Counted from the first letter of the stretch, positions 27,305 to 37,485 are shown. The stretch: DNA of 39,212 nt from Clostridia bacterium (GCA_017396845.1 JAFQKQ010000114.1:1-39212), one strand, 5' to 3'. Program-made: numbers and translations. Notes: generated from the letters alone by a model not told the origin.

Positions 27305-27866
27305 GTTCCTTTACCCAATTTCCAAGGCGGATTACATCCTCAGTGTACACATCCCTGAGCTTCGGATTGTATATTAAACTCGCCGGATGATACATGGGAT
27401 ATAAAAGAACGCCGTCAATATCCATAAACTGCCCATGAACGTCCCCGATAACGTACTTGTTCGAGGTAAGCGCCTTTAACGGCACATTTCCAAGTGTTGC
27501 AATGCATAAAGGCTTTACAAGCGCGATTTCGCGCCTGAGCCACGGAAGGAACAAAGCGATTTCTTCCTTCGTCGGCGGCCTGTTTACCATTCGTCCTGCA
27601 TTTGAGATTTTTGTCGGGCGGATTTTTACGGTATTGGTAATGTATATCTCCTCGCGTTCAAGCCCGGTCAGCGCCAAAAATTCCGAAAGATTCTTCCCGG
27701 CTTTTCCAACGAAGGGACGTCCATGAATCGTTTCCTGCTCGCCCGGCGCTTCGCCCACCATCATCAGCTTTGCATGAAACGCGCCCTCGCCATATACCAG
27801 CGTGCGCGCGTTTCCCTCGTACAGCGCCGCAAAATGCGCGGCGATTTCAGTTTTGAATTTCTCCAT
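27297..27866 (-). CDS. Uracil-DNA glycosylase paralogue lacking Fe-S cysteines
   Basis: The 189-residue protein has the UDG-fold motifs of family 4/5 enzymes: GEAPGEQE near 38, HGRPFVGKAGKNL near 48 and the YHPAS motif near 158. It lacks the N-terminal CxxC and has KIRP where the neighbour has KCRP, so the four Fe-S ligands are gone; its only cysteine is C121. It could be an active cluster-free glycosylase or a specialised relative. Its start overlaps the neighbour's end by 20 nt, with GGAGG about 9 nt upstream, so the two are made together. Confidence 0.85.
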   Translation of the reverse strand: MEKFKTEIAAHFAALYEGNARTLVYGEGAFHAKLMMVGEAPGEQETIHGRPFVGKAGKNLSEFLALTGLEREEIYITNTVKIRPTKISNAGRMVNRPPTKEEIALFLPWLRREIALVKPLCIATLGNVPLKALTSNKYVIGDVHGQFMDIDGVLLYPMYHPASLIYNPKLRDVYTEDVIRLGNWVKEHA

Positions 27867-28425
27867 TTCCTCTGACCTCCAGGAGCTTGGCTTTCACCAT
27901 TTTGAAATCCTCCCATGCCTCGCGTTTTTTACTCGGCTCGCGCAGAAGGGCGCTGGGATGATATGTAGGCATAAACCATATTCCCTTTTTTAGGATCCAG
28001 TTACCCCGAAGGCGACTGATGGGCGTTTCGTCGCCCAATACAAATTTAGAAGCCACGCGCCCCAAAAGCACAATGATTTTGGGAGACACAAGCACAAACT
28101 GATTTCTTAAGTAGTTCATGCACGCCTGCGCTTCGTCCGGTTCCGGATTTCTGTTCATAGGCGGGCGGCATTTTACGATATTGGCGATATATACCTCCGT
28201 CCGCTCCATGCCGATGGCGTGAATCATCCGGTCCAGCAGCTGACCGCTTGCGCCGACGAACGGGCGGCCCTGCATATCTTCATCCCGTCCCGGTCCTTCG
28301 CCGATAAACATGATATCCGCATTCGGATTCCCTTCGCCGGGTACGGCATTCGTTCTGCCCTGACACAGCCTGCATTTTTCGCATTTCCCGATTTCATCCA
28401 ATAATTCCGGCCAGAAAGCCCACAT
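27847..28425 (-). CDS. Family 4 uracil-DNA glycosylase (4Fe-4S)
   Basis: The 192-residue enzyme removes uracil from DNA in base excision repair. Cluster ligands are C15, C18, C86 and C102 in the family 4 spacing. The active-site motif GEGPGRDED starts at 42, [13 protein letters not shown] lies near 53 and the HPSA motif is near 157. GGGAGG lies 7 nt before ATG. It follows the small membrane-protein gene by 13 nt. Confidence 0.95.
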   Translation of the reverse strand: MWAFWPELLDEIGKCEKCRLCQGRTNAVPGEGNPNADIMFIGEGPGRDEDMQGRPFVGASGQLLDRMIHAIGMERTEVYIANIVKCRPPMNRNPEPDEAQACMNYLRNQFVLVSPKIIVLLGRVASKFVLGDETPISRLRGNWILKKGIWFMPTYHPSALLREPSKKREAWEDFKMVKAKLLEVRGNGEIQN

Positions 28426-28438
28426 ATCAGCGCCTCCC

Positions 28439-28660
28439 TCAATTCATCGTCAGCGCACGCTCGGCGATTTCGAAAAACACGCGGAAGGTTTTCGGGATAT
28501 CATTGGCTACCCATTCATATAGAGAGGTGAGCAGATATACGCAGAAAACAATCACGAAAAAGGATAAAACCGTTACAGCGAAATCAAACAATCCCGCCGC
28601 CACCTGAAAGCGGATTCTCCTCTTTCTGTATTCCCTTTTAGTGATTACTCTTGCCATCAT
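28439..28660 (-). CDS. Small single-pass membrane protein
   Basis: A 73-residue protein with a strongly basic N terminus (RVITKREYRKRRIRF), one long hydrophobic segment at about 19-46 and an amphipathic C-terminal part. The charge pattern predicts the N terminus inside the cell. I do not recognise a family. AAGGAGG precedes two adjacent ATG codons. A promoter at 28681-28710 makes it first gene of the UDG operon. Confidence 0.7.
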   Translation of the reverse strand: MMARVITKREYRKRRIRFQVAAGLFDFAVTVLSFFVIVFCVYLLTSLYEWVANDIPKTFRVFFEIAERALTMN

Positions 28661-28680
28661 TTTCGCCTCCTTGCATCCCT

Positions 28681-28710
28681 ATTGTATCACACAATAAAAG
28701 CGCTTGTAAA
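28681..28710 (-). promoter_or_regulatory. Promoter of the small membrane protein/UDG operon
   Basis: On the minus strand TTTACA (28705-28710), 18 nt and TACAAT (28681-28686). It lies just after the trmL stop (28715). No terminator is visible between, so read-through from trmL is possible. Confidence 0.6.
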
Positions 28711-28714
28711 TCCC

Positions 28715-29233
28715 CTATACGTAATCGCGCCACTGACCGATATCGGGCGTATCCGTATGATGAAGCTTACCGTCGCCCTTTAAATCCGTAAAGCCGTTTT
28801 GTCTGAGCGCTTCATATAATACGACGGCTACGGAGTTTGAAAGGTTCAAGCTTCTCGCTTCCTTACGCATCGGAATCCGTATACACCTTTCGTAATTCTC
28901 TTTCAAAAGGTTTTCGTCAAGCCCCTTCGTTTCCTTTCCGAACACAAGATAATCGTCTTCGCTGTAGGAAACCTGGCAATAATCCCTGGGCGCTTTGGTG
29001 GTAGCGTAATAGAGGTTCGCATCTGGATTTCTCTCAATAAAGTCTTGCCAGGATTCATACACCGTATACTTCATCAGATACCAGTAATCAAGGCCGGCGC
29101 GCTTTAAGTACTTATCTTCCAGAGAAAATCCGAGCGGCTTGATTAGGTGAAGATGCGCCCCCGTCGCCGCGCATGTTCTTGCAATGTTTCCGGTATTCTG
29201 GGGGATTTCCGGCTCTACCAGAACAATGTTCAT
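28715..29233 (-). CDS. trmL: tRNA (cytidine(34)/uridine-2'-O)-methyltransferase TrmL
   Basis: A 172-residue SPOUT-fold enzyme that 2'-O-methylates the wobble base of tRNA-Leu isoacceptors. Visible motifs are EPEIPQNTGNIARTC near residue 7, LVFGKETKGL near 95 and the knot segment IPMRKEARSLNLSNSVAVVLYEALRQ near the end. The length is usual for the family. Its ATG overlaps the stop of the upstream HAD gene (ATGA). Confidence 0.94.
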   Translation of the reverse strand: MNIVLVEPEIPQNTGNIARTCAATGAHLHLIKPLGFSLEDKYLKRAGLDYWYLMKYTVYESWQDFIERNPDANLYYATTKAPRDYCQVSYSEDDYLVFGKETKGLDENLLKENYERCIRIPMRKEARSLNLSNSVAVVLYEALRQNGFTDLKGDGKLHHTDTPDIGQWRDYV

Positions 29234-30057
29234 ACTTTTTCCTCCATGAGCGCATATTTTCGAATAATTTGAGCCGCGCCGTCTTCATTCTGATTCGGCG
29301 CAATCAAATCGCTGGCCAATTTCAATACATCCACCGCATTTCCCATCGCAACGCCCAATCCCGCGTATTCGATCATGCCGATATCGTTTGAGCCGTCGCC
29401 AAGCGCCATTATCTCTTCACGCGCTATGCCTTTCATATCCGCAATCGCTTTAATCGCCCGCGCCTTGCCCGCGCCCGGCGCCATGATTTCAAGGTTATAG
29501 GGAAACGCGCTTGAAACCGATAGTCCCCACGAAAGGAACGTTTCGCGAAGCTTGTTCATGAGGCTTTCATCGTCTGAATACGCTTCGTATTTGTAGGGTG
29601 CAATCGTGCCTTCCTCCTCCATACGCTTGGCGTCGTCAAATATGATATGCTCTCCCCCGTGCATGGCTTCGCTTCTCGACATACAGTTAGATCCGTAGCC
29701 GTTTGTTTCGTTGACCATATACACATATTTTCCGACATAGCTCGTCATAAAGCAGCCCGCGCTTTTAAGCGTATGATATACCTTTAAAGACATTTCGGGG
29801 GTCAGCACGTCTTCAAAGATTGCCTCTCCGTTTCCGTCCCGATCGGCTCTGCCGCCGTTTGCGGAAATAATCGGGCTTTTTAAGCCCGCCTCAGAAGAAA
29901 TAATCCTGGCGCCGTAAAACGTGCGTCCGCTTGCAAGTACTACGTCAATTCCCCGTCTTTCGCATTCCAAAAGCGTTTCTTTTGTATATTTGCTTAAAAC
30001 GCCGTCTCTTCCGACCAGCGTTCCGTCGATATCCGATACAATCAGTCGAATGCTCAT
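29230..30057 (-). CDS. HAD superfamily (Cof-type, IIB) phosphatase, copy 2
   Basis: The 275-residue protein begins MSIRLIVSDIDGTL with the nucleophile and acid D9 and D11. A type IIB cap follows (about 85-190), and ALGDGSNDIGMIEYAG near 215 holds the metal ligands. Cof-type enzymes dephosphorylate sugar phosphates or cofactors such as FMN and PLP; the substrate is unknown here. It is the same length and architecture as its upstream neighbour, with which it shares a 4-nt ATGA overlap, suggesting a tandem duplication followed by divergence. Confidence 0.9.
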   Translation of the reverse strand: MSIRLIVSDIDGTLVGRDGVLSKYTKETLLECERRGIDVVLASGRTFYGARIISSEAGLKSPIISANGGRADRDGNGEAIFEDVLTPEMSLKVYHTLKSAGCFMTSYVGKYVYMVNETNGYGSNCMSRSEAMHGGEHIIFDDAKRMEEEGTIAPYKYEAYSDDESLMNKLRETFLSWGLSVSSAFPYNLEIMAPGAGKARAIKAIADMKGIAREEIMALGDGSNDIGMIEYAGLGVAMGNAVDVLKLASDLIAPNQNEDGAAQIIRKYALMEEKV

Positions 30058-30881
30058 TGGGCTTTCATCTCCTTAATGACATGCGCAAATAAAACCTGTC
30101 CAAGTCCGCCCTCCGTGTTCAAGGGGGCGACGATCTCCGCGATTCTCTTCACCGAATCCACTGCGTTTCCCATAGCCACGGGATGCGCAGAGGCCGAAAG
30201 CATATCGATATCGTTTGTATAATCCCCGAACGCCATCGTATCCGTTGGGCTGATATGATAGTAATCGCAAAGCCTCTTAAGCGCCGCTCCCTTGTCCGCG
30301 CCCTCCGGCATAATTTCCACATTCTGGCTGCCGGATGAACAGTGCTTGATTCCGAGGCTATCCAAAAGTGTGCGGATGCGGTCGATTTCGCTCGCTTTAT
30401 CCGAAAACACGACAAACTTGTACGCGTTTGCGGGCGCTTCCGTTACAATTCTTTCGTCATCGTATATCGCTTCCACGTCTCCCGCCTTCAAGTACATATG
30501 AAGCGATTTTTTATGCGCATCCGGCATCAATTCAGACCGCGCGATGTAGTTTCTTCCCTTAGTGTACGCTTCGAAATTCACATTCTCATTCAAAAGAAGC
30601 CGCGCGATAAATTCGCCCTTTTCCTTTTGAAATACGCCTTCAAATATCGTGTTTCCGTTTTCATCGTCAATCCGGGCGCCGTTTGCCGAAGCGACGGCGG
30701 CGTGAATTCCGATTTCATCCGCCTTGCGCCTGATAAAGGAATAGCCTCTTCCGCTAACCAGCGCCAGCTTGATCCCCATTTTTTCGCACGCCCTAAGCGC
30801 CTCTTTATTGATTTCAGGCACCTGCCCCATTTCTCCGAACAGTGTGCCGTCCATATCCATGCAAATCAAGCGAACGTTCAA
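30054..30881 (-). CDS. HAD superfamily (Cof-type, IIB) phosphatase, copy 1
   Basis: A 275-residue Cof-type hydrolase: MNVRLICMDMDGTLFG carries D9 and D11, and AFGDYTNDIDMLSAS near 215 holds metal-binding Asp residues. The start is TTG 30881, chosen because GGAGG lies 7 nt upstream and it overlaps the GNAT stop as TTGA. The frame is open 72 codons further upstream, but that part overlaps the GNAT gene and has no matching family sequence. It is a paralogue of the next gene. Confidence 0.9.
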   Translation of the reverse strand: MNVRLICMDMDGTLFGEMGQVPEINKEALRACEKMGIKLALVSGRGYSFIRRKADEIGIHAAVASANGARIDDENGNTIFEGVFQKEKGEFIARLLLNENVNFEAYTKGRNYIARSELMPDAHKKSLHMYLKAGDVEAIYDDERIVTEAPANAYKFVVFSDKASEIDRIRTLLDSLGIKHCSSGSQNVEIMPEGADKGAALKRLCDYYHISPTDTMAFGDYTNDIDMLSASAHPVAMGNAVDSVKRIAEIVAPLNTEGGLGQVLFAHVIKEMKAQ

Positions 30882-31351
30882 ATGTATGCCTCCAATCGGT
30901 AAATGCGCGATTTTTCCTTCCATGGATGAACGCCCATGGCGATAAATTCGCCGCCGTATCTTTCGTAATAGCCAACATGATCGGTGCAGAGATAAATATA
31001 TCGAAAACCGGCTGCGCCTGCGTACGCTCTCGCGCGGCTGATCAGCATTCTCCCGATCCCCTTGTTTCTCTCGTCTTCCTCCACAAACAGCGCGCACAGA
31101 TACGGCATGAGGTCCATTCTGCTTACAAAGTCATTGGGAATCACGCCGGCACAGCCTACGATTTTTTCGCCCTTCACCGCCAAAAACCACTCAGGCAGCG
31201 CTCCCTCGGCGTTTGCGGTATGCCCGATGCAGTCCCTGTACAGTTCTTTTCCCTCATCATCCGTCCACTTGGAGGAAATATAGTCTATCGCCGTTTCGGC
31301 AATTTCCGGCTTTTCCCGAACGGAAACAATTGCAATGTTCAAATCTTCCAT
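30878..31351 (-). CDS. GNAT family N-acetyltransferase
   Basis: A 157-residue GNAT enzyme. ALFVEEDERNKGIGRMLISRA near 88 contains the acetyl-CoA-binding loop (RNKGIG) and LCTDHVGYYERYGGEFI near 120 forms the last core strands. The acceptor is unknown. It overlaps the pseudouridine synthase gene by 13 nt (GGAGAA site upstream) and the HAD gene by 4 nt. Confidence 0.9.
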   Translation of the reverse strand: MEDLNIAIVSVREKPEIAETAIDYISSKWTDDEGKELYRDCIGHTANAEGALPEWFLAVKGEKIVGCAGVIPNDFVSRMDLMPYLCALFVEEDERNKGIGRMLISRARAYAGAAGFRYIYLCTDHVGYYERYGGEFIAMGVHPWKEKSRIYRLEAYI

Positions 31352-32211
31352 TCCGGTTTCTCCTTGAAAAACGTCTGTCCTTCGTAATTCTGAAGCCCCT
31401 CGTATTTTCCGATCGTAAGGCTTTTACACCAAAGGCACAGATCCGTACATTTCAGCTTTTTCATGATTTCCCTGTCACCGTATTTATCGTCGCCGATCAA
31501 GGGATGACCGATATGGCTCATATGCGCTCGAATCTGATGCGTGCGTCCGGTAAAAATTTCCACATCCACATCCGAGAGCGCCTCGCCTATGATTTCATAT
31601 CGCTTTACCACCCGGTACGCGGTCTCAATTCTTCTTGCGCCCGGCGTTTCCTTATCGGTTACCCTTACAAGCGCGCTTTTTGCGTCCTTCAAAAGATACG
31701 CCTTCATATGACCGTAATCCTTTTTCGGACTTCCTTTTACAAGCGCCTGATAATGCTTCTGTATTTTATGCTCATAAAACGCGCCCGCCAGCGCACGCTC
31801 GGCGTCATCGGTTAACGCCGCGAGCATTACGCCGCCGGTAGGCGCATCCAATCTGTGAACGAGCCTTGCGCTTTCATATATACGCCTTAATCGGGTAAGA
31901 ACCGTATCCTCCCCGATTCCGTCCTGATCCAAATCAACCGGGAGCCCCTTGGGCTTGACAAATGATACCAGAAATTCGTCGGCATACAGAATTTCCAGCG
32001 AAAAATCTTCATACTTTTTGTCGGTGAATATTTTCACTTCATCGCCCGGGTTCAGCACTCTTTCGCCGTCTGACCTTTCACCGTTTACTCGAACATCTCT
32101 TTTTTTAAATGCATTCCGAACCGCAAAACCCGGAAGCATAGGCCATGCGCGCTGAATATACTTTTGCAGTCTAATATTCCGGGCCGCATCCGGCACCTTT
32201 GACACGAGCAT
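31339..32211 (-). CDS. RluA family RNA pseudouridine synthase
   Basis: The 290-residue enzyme isomerises specific uridines in rRNA or tRNA. An S4 RNA-binding domain covers about 12-70 (FKKRDVRVNGERSDG). The catalytic motif HRLDAPTGG includes D122, and GRTHQIRAHMSHIGHPLIGD near 220 is the family's conserved site. The target (RluC, RluD or another subtype) cannot be told. GGAGG lies 8 nt before ATG. It is the first of five overlapping genes ending in trmL, an RNA-modification pairing. Confidence 0.93.
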   Translation of the reverse strand: MLVSKVPDAARNIRLQKYIQRAWPMLPGFAVRNAFKKRDVRVNGERSDGERVLNPGDEVKIFTDKKYEDFSLEILYADEFLVSFVKPKGLPVDLDQDGIGEDTVLTRLRRIYESARLVHRLDAPTGGVMLAALTDDAERALAGAFYEHKIQKHYQALVKGSPKKDYGHMKAYLLKDAKSALVRVTDKETPGARRIETAYRVVKRYEIIGEALSDVDVEIFTGRTHQIRAHMSHIGHPLIGDDKYGDREIMKKLKCTDLCLWCKSLTIGKYEGLQNYEGQTFFKEKPEWKI

Positions 32212-32268
32212 TACCTGCGCCTCCTTTCTTTAAGCGGCTTTTCAGCAAATGTTCACTGAACAGGGAGC

Positions 32269-32296
32269 AAGGCGTGCTCCGAACGAAACACGCCTT
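32269..32296. other. Hairpin in the yigZ-rluA gap
   Basis: An 8-bp perfect stem AAGGCGTG/CACGCCTT with a 12-nt loop begins directly after the yigZ stop. No T-run follows on the minus strand, so it is at best a weak terminator or an RNA-stabilising hairpin. Confidence 0.4.
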
Positions 32297-32938
32297 TTAG
32301 GATTCCTCCGGCCACGCCATATAGATCTCTTCCATGCGGATGGGTTCGATCTTGCCGTCGGTCGCGCGGGTGAGATCGTTTATAAAATTCTCCTCTTCCC
32401 CGCACTTTATGATTAACGTTAAAACAATCACGTCGGTAAACGCCTTATCTTCTACGATCACCGGCTGACTTTTCAAGAAATATTCCACTTTTCCGAGCAT
32501 CGGATAAGGAATTTCCATAATATACCTGGCGGTAGGATGAATTACGCCAACGCCGCAGGCGTTTACCGCAATGGCCGAGCCCTGCGAATACGCCCTGACC
32601 AGGCCGCCAGCGCCCAACAATACGCCGCCGAAGTAACGGGTAACTACGATCGCGCAGTTTGTCACCTGCCTGGCCTTCAGAACTTCGATGATCGGGAGCC
32701 CGGCCGTGCCGCCGGGCTCTCCGTCGTCGGAGTAGCGCATGATGCCCATATTGGGACCTATGATATAGGCGTAGCAGTTGTGCGTAGCATCCTTATGCTT
32801 TGCGCGGATTTCGGAGAGAAACTGAAGCGCTTCCTCCTCCGTTTCCACCGGCGCTCCATAGCCGATAAAGCGGGATTTATTCTGTATAAATTCATCCTGC
32901 GCCCTTTTCAGAAGCGTTTTATACGGTTTCAGCGCCAT
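32297..32938 (-). CDS. yigZ: YigZ/IMPACT family protein
   Basis: A 213-residue protein of the YigZ/IMPACT family: SRFIGYGAPVETEEEA near 22, THNCYAYIIG near 52, SDDGEPGGTAGLPI near 70 and VVTRYFGGVLLGAGGLVRAY near 98. The C-terminal DUF1949-type domain follows. In eukaryotes the IMPACT fold binds Gcn1; the bacterial function is unsettled. It lies 4 nt after tyrS with a poor ribosome site of its own, so it is probably coupled to tyrS and thus falls under T-box control. Confidence 0.93.
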   Translation of the reverse strand: MALKPYKTLLKRAQDEFIQNKSRFIGYGAPVETEEEALQFLSEIRAKHKDATHNCYAYIIGPNMGIMRYSDDGEPGGTAGLPIIEVLKARQVTNCAIVVTRYFGGVLLGAGGLVRAYSQGSAIAVNACGVGVIHPTARYIMEIPYPMLGKVEYFLKSQPVIVEDKAFTDVIVLTLIIKCGEEENFINDLTRATDGKIEPIRMEEIYMAWPEES

Positions 32939-32942
32939 AATC

Positions 32943-34181
32943 TTACTTTTTAAGCACCAGCACGTGATATGCCTTCTTGCCGCGGCGGATGAGTAGTCCC
33001 TCGCCTTCCAGCATTTCGGGAGTCAGGCGCATCTCGGGATCCGTAGCCTTTTCATCGCCTACGTACAGGCCGCCCTGCTGCATCGCCTTTCTGGCTTCGC
33101 CGTTGGACTTGAAAAGTCCCGCACGTGCTGCCCATGCAAGCAGTCTGTTTTCTTCCTGAAGCTCCTCCGCCGTTACATAGGTAGTCGGCGCGGAACCGGC
33201 TGCGCCTGCGCCGCCAAAGAGCGCCTCGGCGGCTTCTCTGGCTTTGAGCGCTTCTTCTTCGCCGTGAATGAGCTTGGTAACTTCAAAGGCCAATACACGC
33301 TTTGCTTCGTTGATCGCGCTGTCCTTGAGTGCGCCGAGTCTCTTTACTTCGTCCATCGGGAGGAACGTGAGCAGCGCAAGGCACTTTTCTACGTCCGCAT
33401 CGTCCACGTTTCTCCAGTACTGGTAGAAATCGTAGGGACTGGTCTTCTTGGCGTCCAGCCACAATGCGCCCTTCTCGGTCTTGCCCATCTTCTTGCCTTC
33501 GGAGGTAAGAAGGAGCTTGAAGGTGAGCGCAAACGCGGGCTTTTCAAGCTTTCTTCTGATAAGATCCGCGCCGGAGAGCATATTGCTCCACTGGTCGTCG
33601 CCGCCCGCCTGCATGGAGCAGCCATATCTTTCAAACAGCTTCAAAAAGTCGTAGGACTGCATTAGCATGTAGTTGAACTCGAGGAACGTAAGTCCCTTTT
33701 CAAGCCTCTGCTTGTAGCACTCCGCCGTCAGCATGCGGTTTACGGAGAACAGAGCACCTACATCTCTTAAGAACTCCATGTAGTTCAGGTTTCTCAGCCA
33801 ATCCGCATTGTTTACGATGATCGCGGCATTCGGCTTGGACTCATCGAAATCAAGGAAGCGGGACATCTGCTTTTTGATCTGTTCAACGTTGTTATCAATG
33901 GTTTCAACGGTCATCATTTTGCGCATATCGGTTTTTCCGGAGGGGTCGCCGATCATCGCAGTGCCGCCGCCCATCAGCGCGATCGGGCGATGACCCGCTC
34001 TCTGCAGATGCGCCATAGCCATTATCGGGATATAATGGCCGATATGAAGGGAATCTGCGGTCGGATCGAAACCGGTGTAGAAGGTCACGGGACCTTCTTC
34101 AAAGGCCTTGTTAAGCTCGTCTTCAAACGTTACCTGCGCAACAAATCCGCGCTCTCTTAAAATATCCAGTGCGTTTTTCAT
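32943..34181 (-). CDS. tyrS: Tyrosyl-tRNA synthetase
   Basis: A 412-residue class I synthetase that charges tRNA-Tyr. [18 protein letters not shown] near residue 36 holds the HIGH signature, and [15 protein letters not shown] near 230 is the KMSKS-type loop in KMGKT form. A C-terminal S4 domain (about 345-410) binds the tRNA. ATG 34181 is 10 nt after CGGAGG; the in-frame TTG three codons earlier is too near that site. It lies 18 nt after the aminotransferase and shares its Tyr T-box leader. Confidence 0.96.
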   Translation of the reverse strand: MKNALDILRERGFVAQVTFEDELNKAFEEGPVTFYTGFDPTADSLHIGHYIPIMAMAHLQRAGHRPIALMGGGTAMIGDPSGKTDMRKMMTVETIDNNVEQIKKQMSRFLDFDESKPNAAIIVNNADWLRNLNYMEFLRDVGALFSVNRMLTAECYKQRLEKGLTFLEFNYMLMQSYDFLKLFERYGCSMQAGGDDQWSNMLSGADLIRRKLEKPAFALTFKLLLTSEGKKMGKTEKGALWLDAKKTSPYDFYQYWRNVDDADVEKCLALLTFLPMDEVKRLGALKDSAINEAKRVLAFEVTKLIHGEEEALKAREAAEALFGGAGAAGSAPTTYVTAEELQEENRLLAWAARAGLFKSNGEARKAMQQGGLYVGDEKATDPEMRLTPEMLEGEGLLIRRGKKAYHVLVLKK

Positions 34182-34199
34182 AAATATCAATCCTCCGAA

Positions 34200-35387
34200 T
34201 TATTTTGCATCATTTAATACCTTTGAAAGCTTCTCCATGCCCTCGTAAATCATTTCAACGGGGCTGTTTGAGAAATTCAGTCTCATGGTGTTTTCATGTC
34301 CGCCTTCAGAATAGAAGTGCGTGCCGGGTACGAAAGCTACGCCCGCTTCGATCGCCTTGTTAAGAATACCGAGGGTATTCATGTGCTCGGGAAGCGCCGC
34401 CCATACAAACAATCCGCCCTCCGGCTTATTGAGCTTGGTTCCCTCCGGAAATGCCGAAAAGCCCTCCAGCATCGCGTTCATCTGCGCTTTGTAGCCCTTT
34501 ACGATTCTGTCGATGTGCGGCCGCAGAAGCCCCTTTCTCAGATAGCTGTCCACAATCGCCTGCGTAATCAGCGGGCAGTGAAGATCCGAGGACTGCTTGC
34601 CGATGACGCATTTTCTCATAAGCGTCGGGAAAGAGATCACCATCGCGCCCACGCGCATGCCGGGCGAAATAAGCTTTGAGAACGAGGACAGATATACCAC
34701 CCAGCCCTCCTGATCGAAGCTCTTGATGGTGGGAAGCGCCTCTCCTTCGTATCTCAGATCGCGGTAGGGATCATCCTCCGCAACGATTACGCCGTACTGT
34801 GCGGCGAGCTCCGCCACGCGCTTTCTGCGCTCCACATTCAGCGTCACGCCCGTGGGGTTCTGGAAGGTAGGAATGATATAGGCAAGCTTTGGATGGTAGG
34901 TCTTCATGGCCTCCTCTAAAGCCTCCGGAATCACCCCCAATTCATCCGACGCGACGGGAACAATTTTCGCGTGATAGGTTCTGATCGACTGAAGCGCGCC
35001 CAGGAACGTGGGATCCTCCACCAGTACCACATCGCCCGGATCGATGAGCGCCTTCAAAAGGAGATCGAGCCCCTGCGTGGAACCCTCCGTCGGGAGAATT
35101 TCGCTTTCCTGACAGATTACGCCTTCCTCCGTCAGAAACTGATGGATACTGCCGCGAAGCGGTATAAAGCCTTCCGTAGCGCCGTACTGAAGAATGGGCG
35201 CGCCGATGGTTTCAATGACTTCCTTGGCGATGGGCGCAATGACCTCAGGCTCCAGCGCCTGATTGGAAGGATTGCCGCCGGCAAAGGAAATCATGCCGGG
35301 CTTACCTAGGAGCTTAAAGATATCTCGAATAGCGCTTCCGGTAATGGGCGCCATATGCTTGGCAAACAAACTGTCCTGAAACTGCAT
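34200..35387 (-). CDS. PLP-dependent class I aminotransferase, likely aromatic/2-aminoadipate type
   Basis: A 395-residue fold-type I aminotransferase. ISFAGGNPSNQALEPE near 33, the FQNPTG motif, AEDDPYRDLRYEG and the Schiff-base lysine in YLSSFSKLISPGMRVG place it in the LysN/MocR-like subgroup. Members act on 2-aminoadipate, branched-chain or aromatic amino acids. The leader upstream senses tRNA-Tyr, so synthesis or turnover of tyrosine is the most likely role here. ATG 35387 follows AAGGAAGG; the open frame further upstream is leader RNA. It is cotranscribed with tyrS and yigZ. Confidence 0.9.
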   Translation of the reverse strand: MQFQDSLFAKHMAPITGSAIRDIFKLLGKPGMISFAGGNPSNQALEPEVIAPIAKEVIETIGAPILQYGATEGFIPLRGSIHQFLTEEGVICQESEILPTEGSTQGLDLLLKALIDPGDVVLVEDPTFLGALQSIRTYHAKIVPVASDELGVIPEALEEAMKTYHPKLAYIIPTFQNPTGVTLNVERRKRVAELAAQYGVIVAEDDPYRDLRYEGEALPTIKSFDQEGWVVYLSSFSKLISPGMRVGAMVISFPTLMRKCVIGKQSSDLHCPLITQAIVDSYLRKGLLRPHIDRIVKGYKAQMNAMLEGFSAFPEGTKLNKPEGGLFVWAALPEHMNTLGILNKAIEAGVAFVPGTHFYSEGGHENTMRLNFSNSPVEMIYEGMEKLSKVLNDAK

Positions 35388-35401
35388 TATTTCACCTTCC
35401 T

Positions 35402-35645
35402 TAAAAAATAAACGCCCTCCCCATCGGGGAAGGCGCATGAAAACGCTGTACCACTTCCGTTCGCCGCTGATCAAGCGGCCTCACACGCGCGTTCACGGGC
35501 GCACCCGGGAGAGACTACGCACCGCTTTCACGGCTTCGCCCCGCCTGCTCAGGGATGTATTCATGCTTTTCTTCCTTCCGCCTTGCACCAACCGGCGTAT
35601 CTCTTTAGGATTCGAAAAACACTACTTCTTCCCGTCCCAGCAATT
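35402..35645 (-). promoter_or_regulatory. Tyrosine T-box leader (tRNA-Tyr-sensing) with terminator
   Basis: The minus-strand leader shows T-box parts in order. Stem I base GGGA/TCCC encloses a loop with AGAAGTAGT on the 5' side. The 3' side reads GAATACA, with specifier codon TAC at 35557-35559, followed by the usual purine. The distal arm has AGAGA and GGTTGGTG elements. The T-box core GTGGTACAGCG is at 35444-35454. An intrinsic terminator (stem 35413-35422/35426-35435, then a T-run) precedes the aminotransferase. Uncharged tRNA-Tyr would favour the antiterminator, so low tyrosine switches on the operon. Confidence 0.9.
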
Positions 35646-35651
35646 TTAGTT

Positions 35652-35680
35652 AATATACCATATTCGCCTGAGAATTTCAA
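35652..35680 (-). promoter_or_regulatory. Promoter of the T-box operon
   Basis: The minus strand has TTGAAA (35675-35680), 17 nt and TATATT (35652-35657) with TGG just upstream. The start near 35645 fits the 5' end of stem I. Confidence 0.8.
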
Positions 35681-35689
35681 TCTGTTTTC

Positions 35690-35950
35690 AAGATTTAACC
35701 GCATAAACCGCAGCAACCGCATTCATCGCATATTGAATATCTGTATTTATGGAGCAGGCAGCCTGCTCATTCAGCCGGTAAAGACTGTCGGGTTAGTAAC
35801 AGAAGCGAAGTTATCATAAAAACTGAAGGCGCTGTCTCAGATTCCGGCTGCGCCATCAAAGATTTTGAGAGCAATCAGACTATCTCATCCATGGAAAGCG
35901 CCGTTCCGTTTTGCGCTGCTGAAAATATTCGTAATTCATTGTTTCGATAC
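35690..35950. other. Noncoding stretch between the T-box promoter and guaB terminator
   Basis: About 260 bp show no convincing gene on either strand. A near-perfect palindrome, GAGCAGGC-A-GCCTGCTC, lies at 35752-35768, and a GGCGC/GCGCC pair at about 35828-35854 could form another hairpin. I recognise no mobile element. Confidence 0.5.
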
Positions 35951-35954
35951 GCAA

Positions 35955-35990
35955 AGCATCCGCTCAGACAATACAATCTGAACGGATGCT
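35955..35990 (-). terminator. Terminator-like hairpin after guaB
   Basis: A 14-bp stem (35955-35968 with 35977-35990; all positions pair in the minus-strand RNA with one G-U) and an 8-nt loop. It is about 48 nt after the guaB stop. The downstream T-run is short (three), so termination strength is uncertain. Confidence 0.6.
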
Positions 35991-36037
35991 CTGTTCCGGA
36001 ATCAATATTCGAAATTTCTACGAACCAATCCAAAACA

Positions 36038-37485
<1,448 letters not shown>

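Noticed and set aside
30882-31097. 72-codon extension of the first HAD gene
   Set aside because: It overlaps the GNAT gene in another frame and is Arg-rich without family similarity. TTG 30881 has GGAGG at good distance.
32251-32261. GTTCACTGAAC palindrome upstream of rluA as a LexA-type box
   Set aside because: It is too short and does not match the Firmicutes LexA consensus; no SOS gene follows.
35388-35474. 29-codon N-terminal extension of the aminotransferase
   Set aside because: This region is the T-box core and terminator; ATG 35387 has its own AAGGAAGG site.
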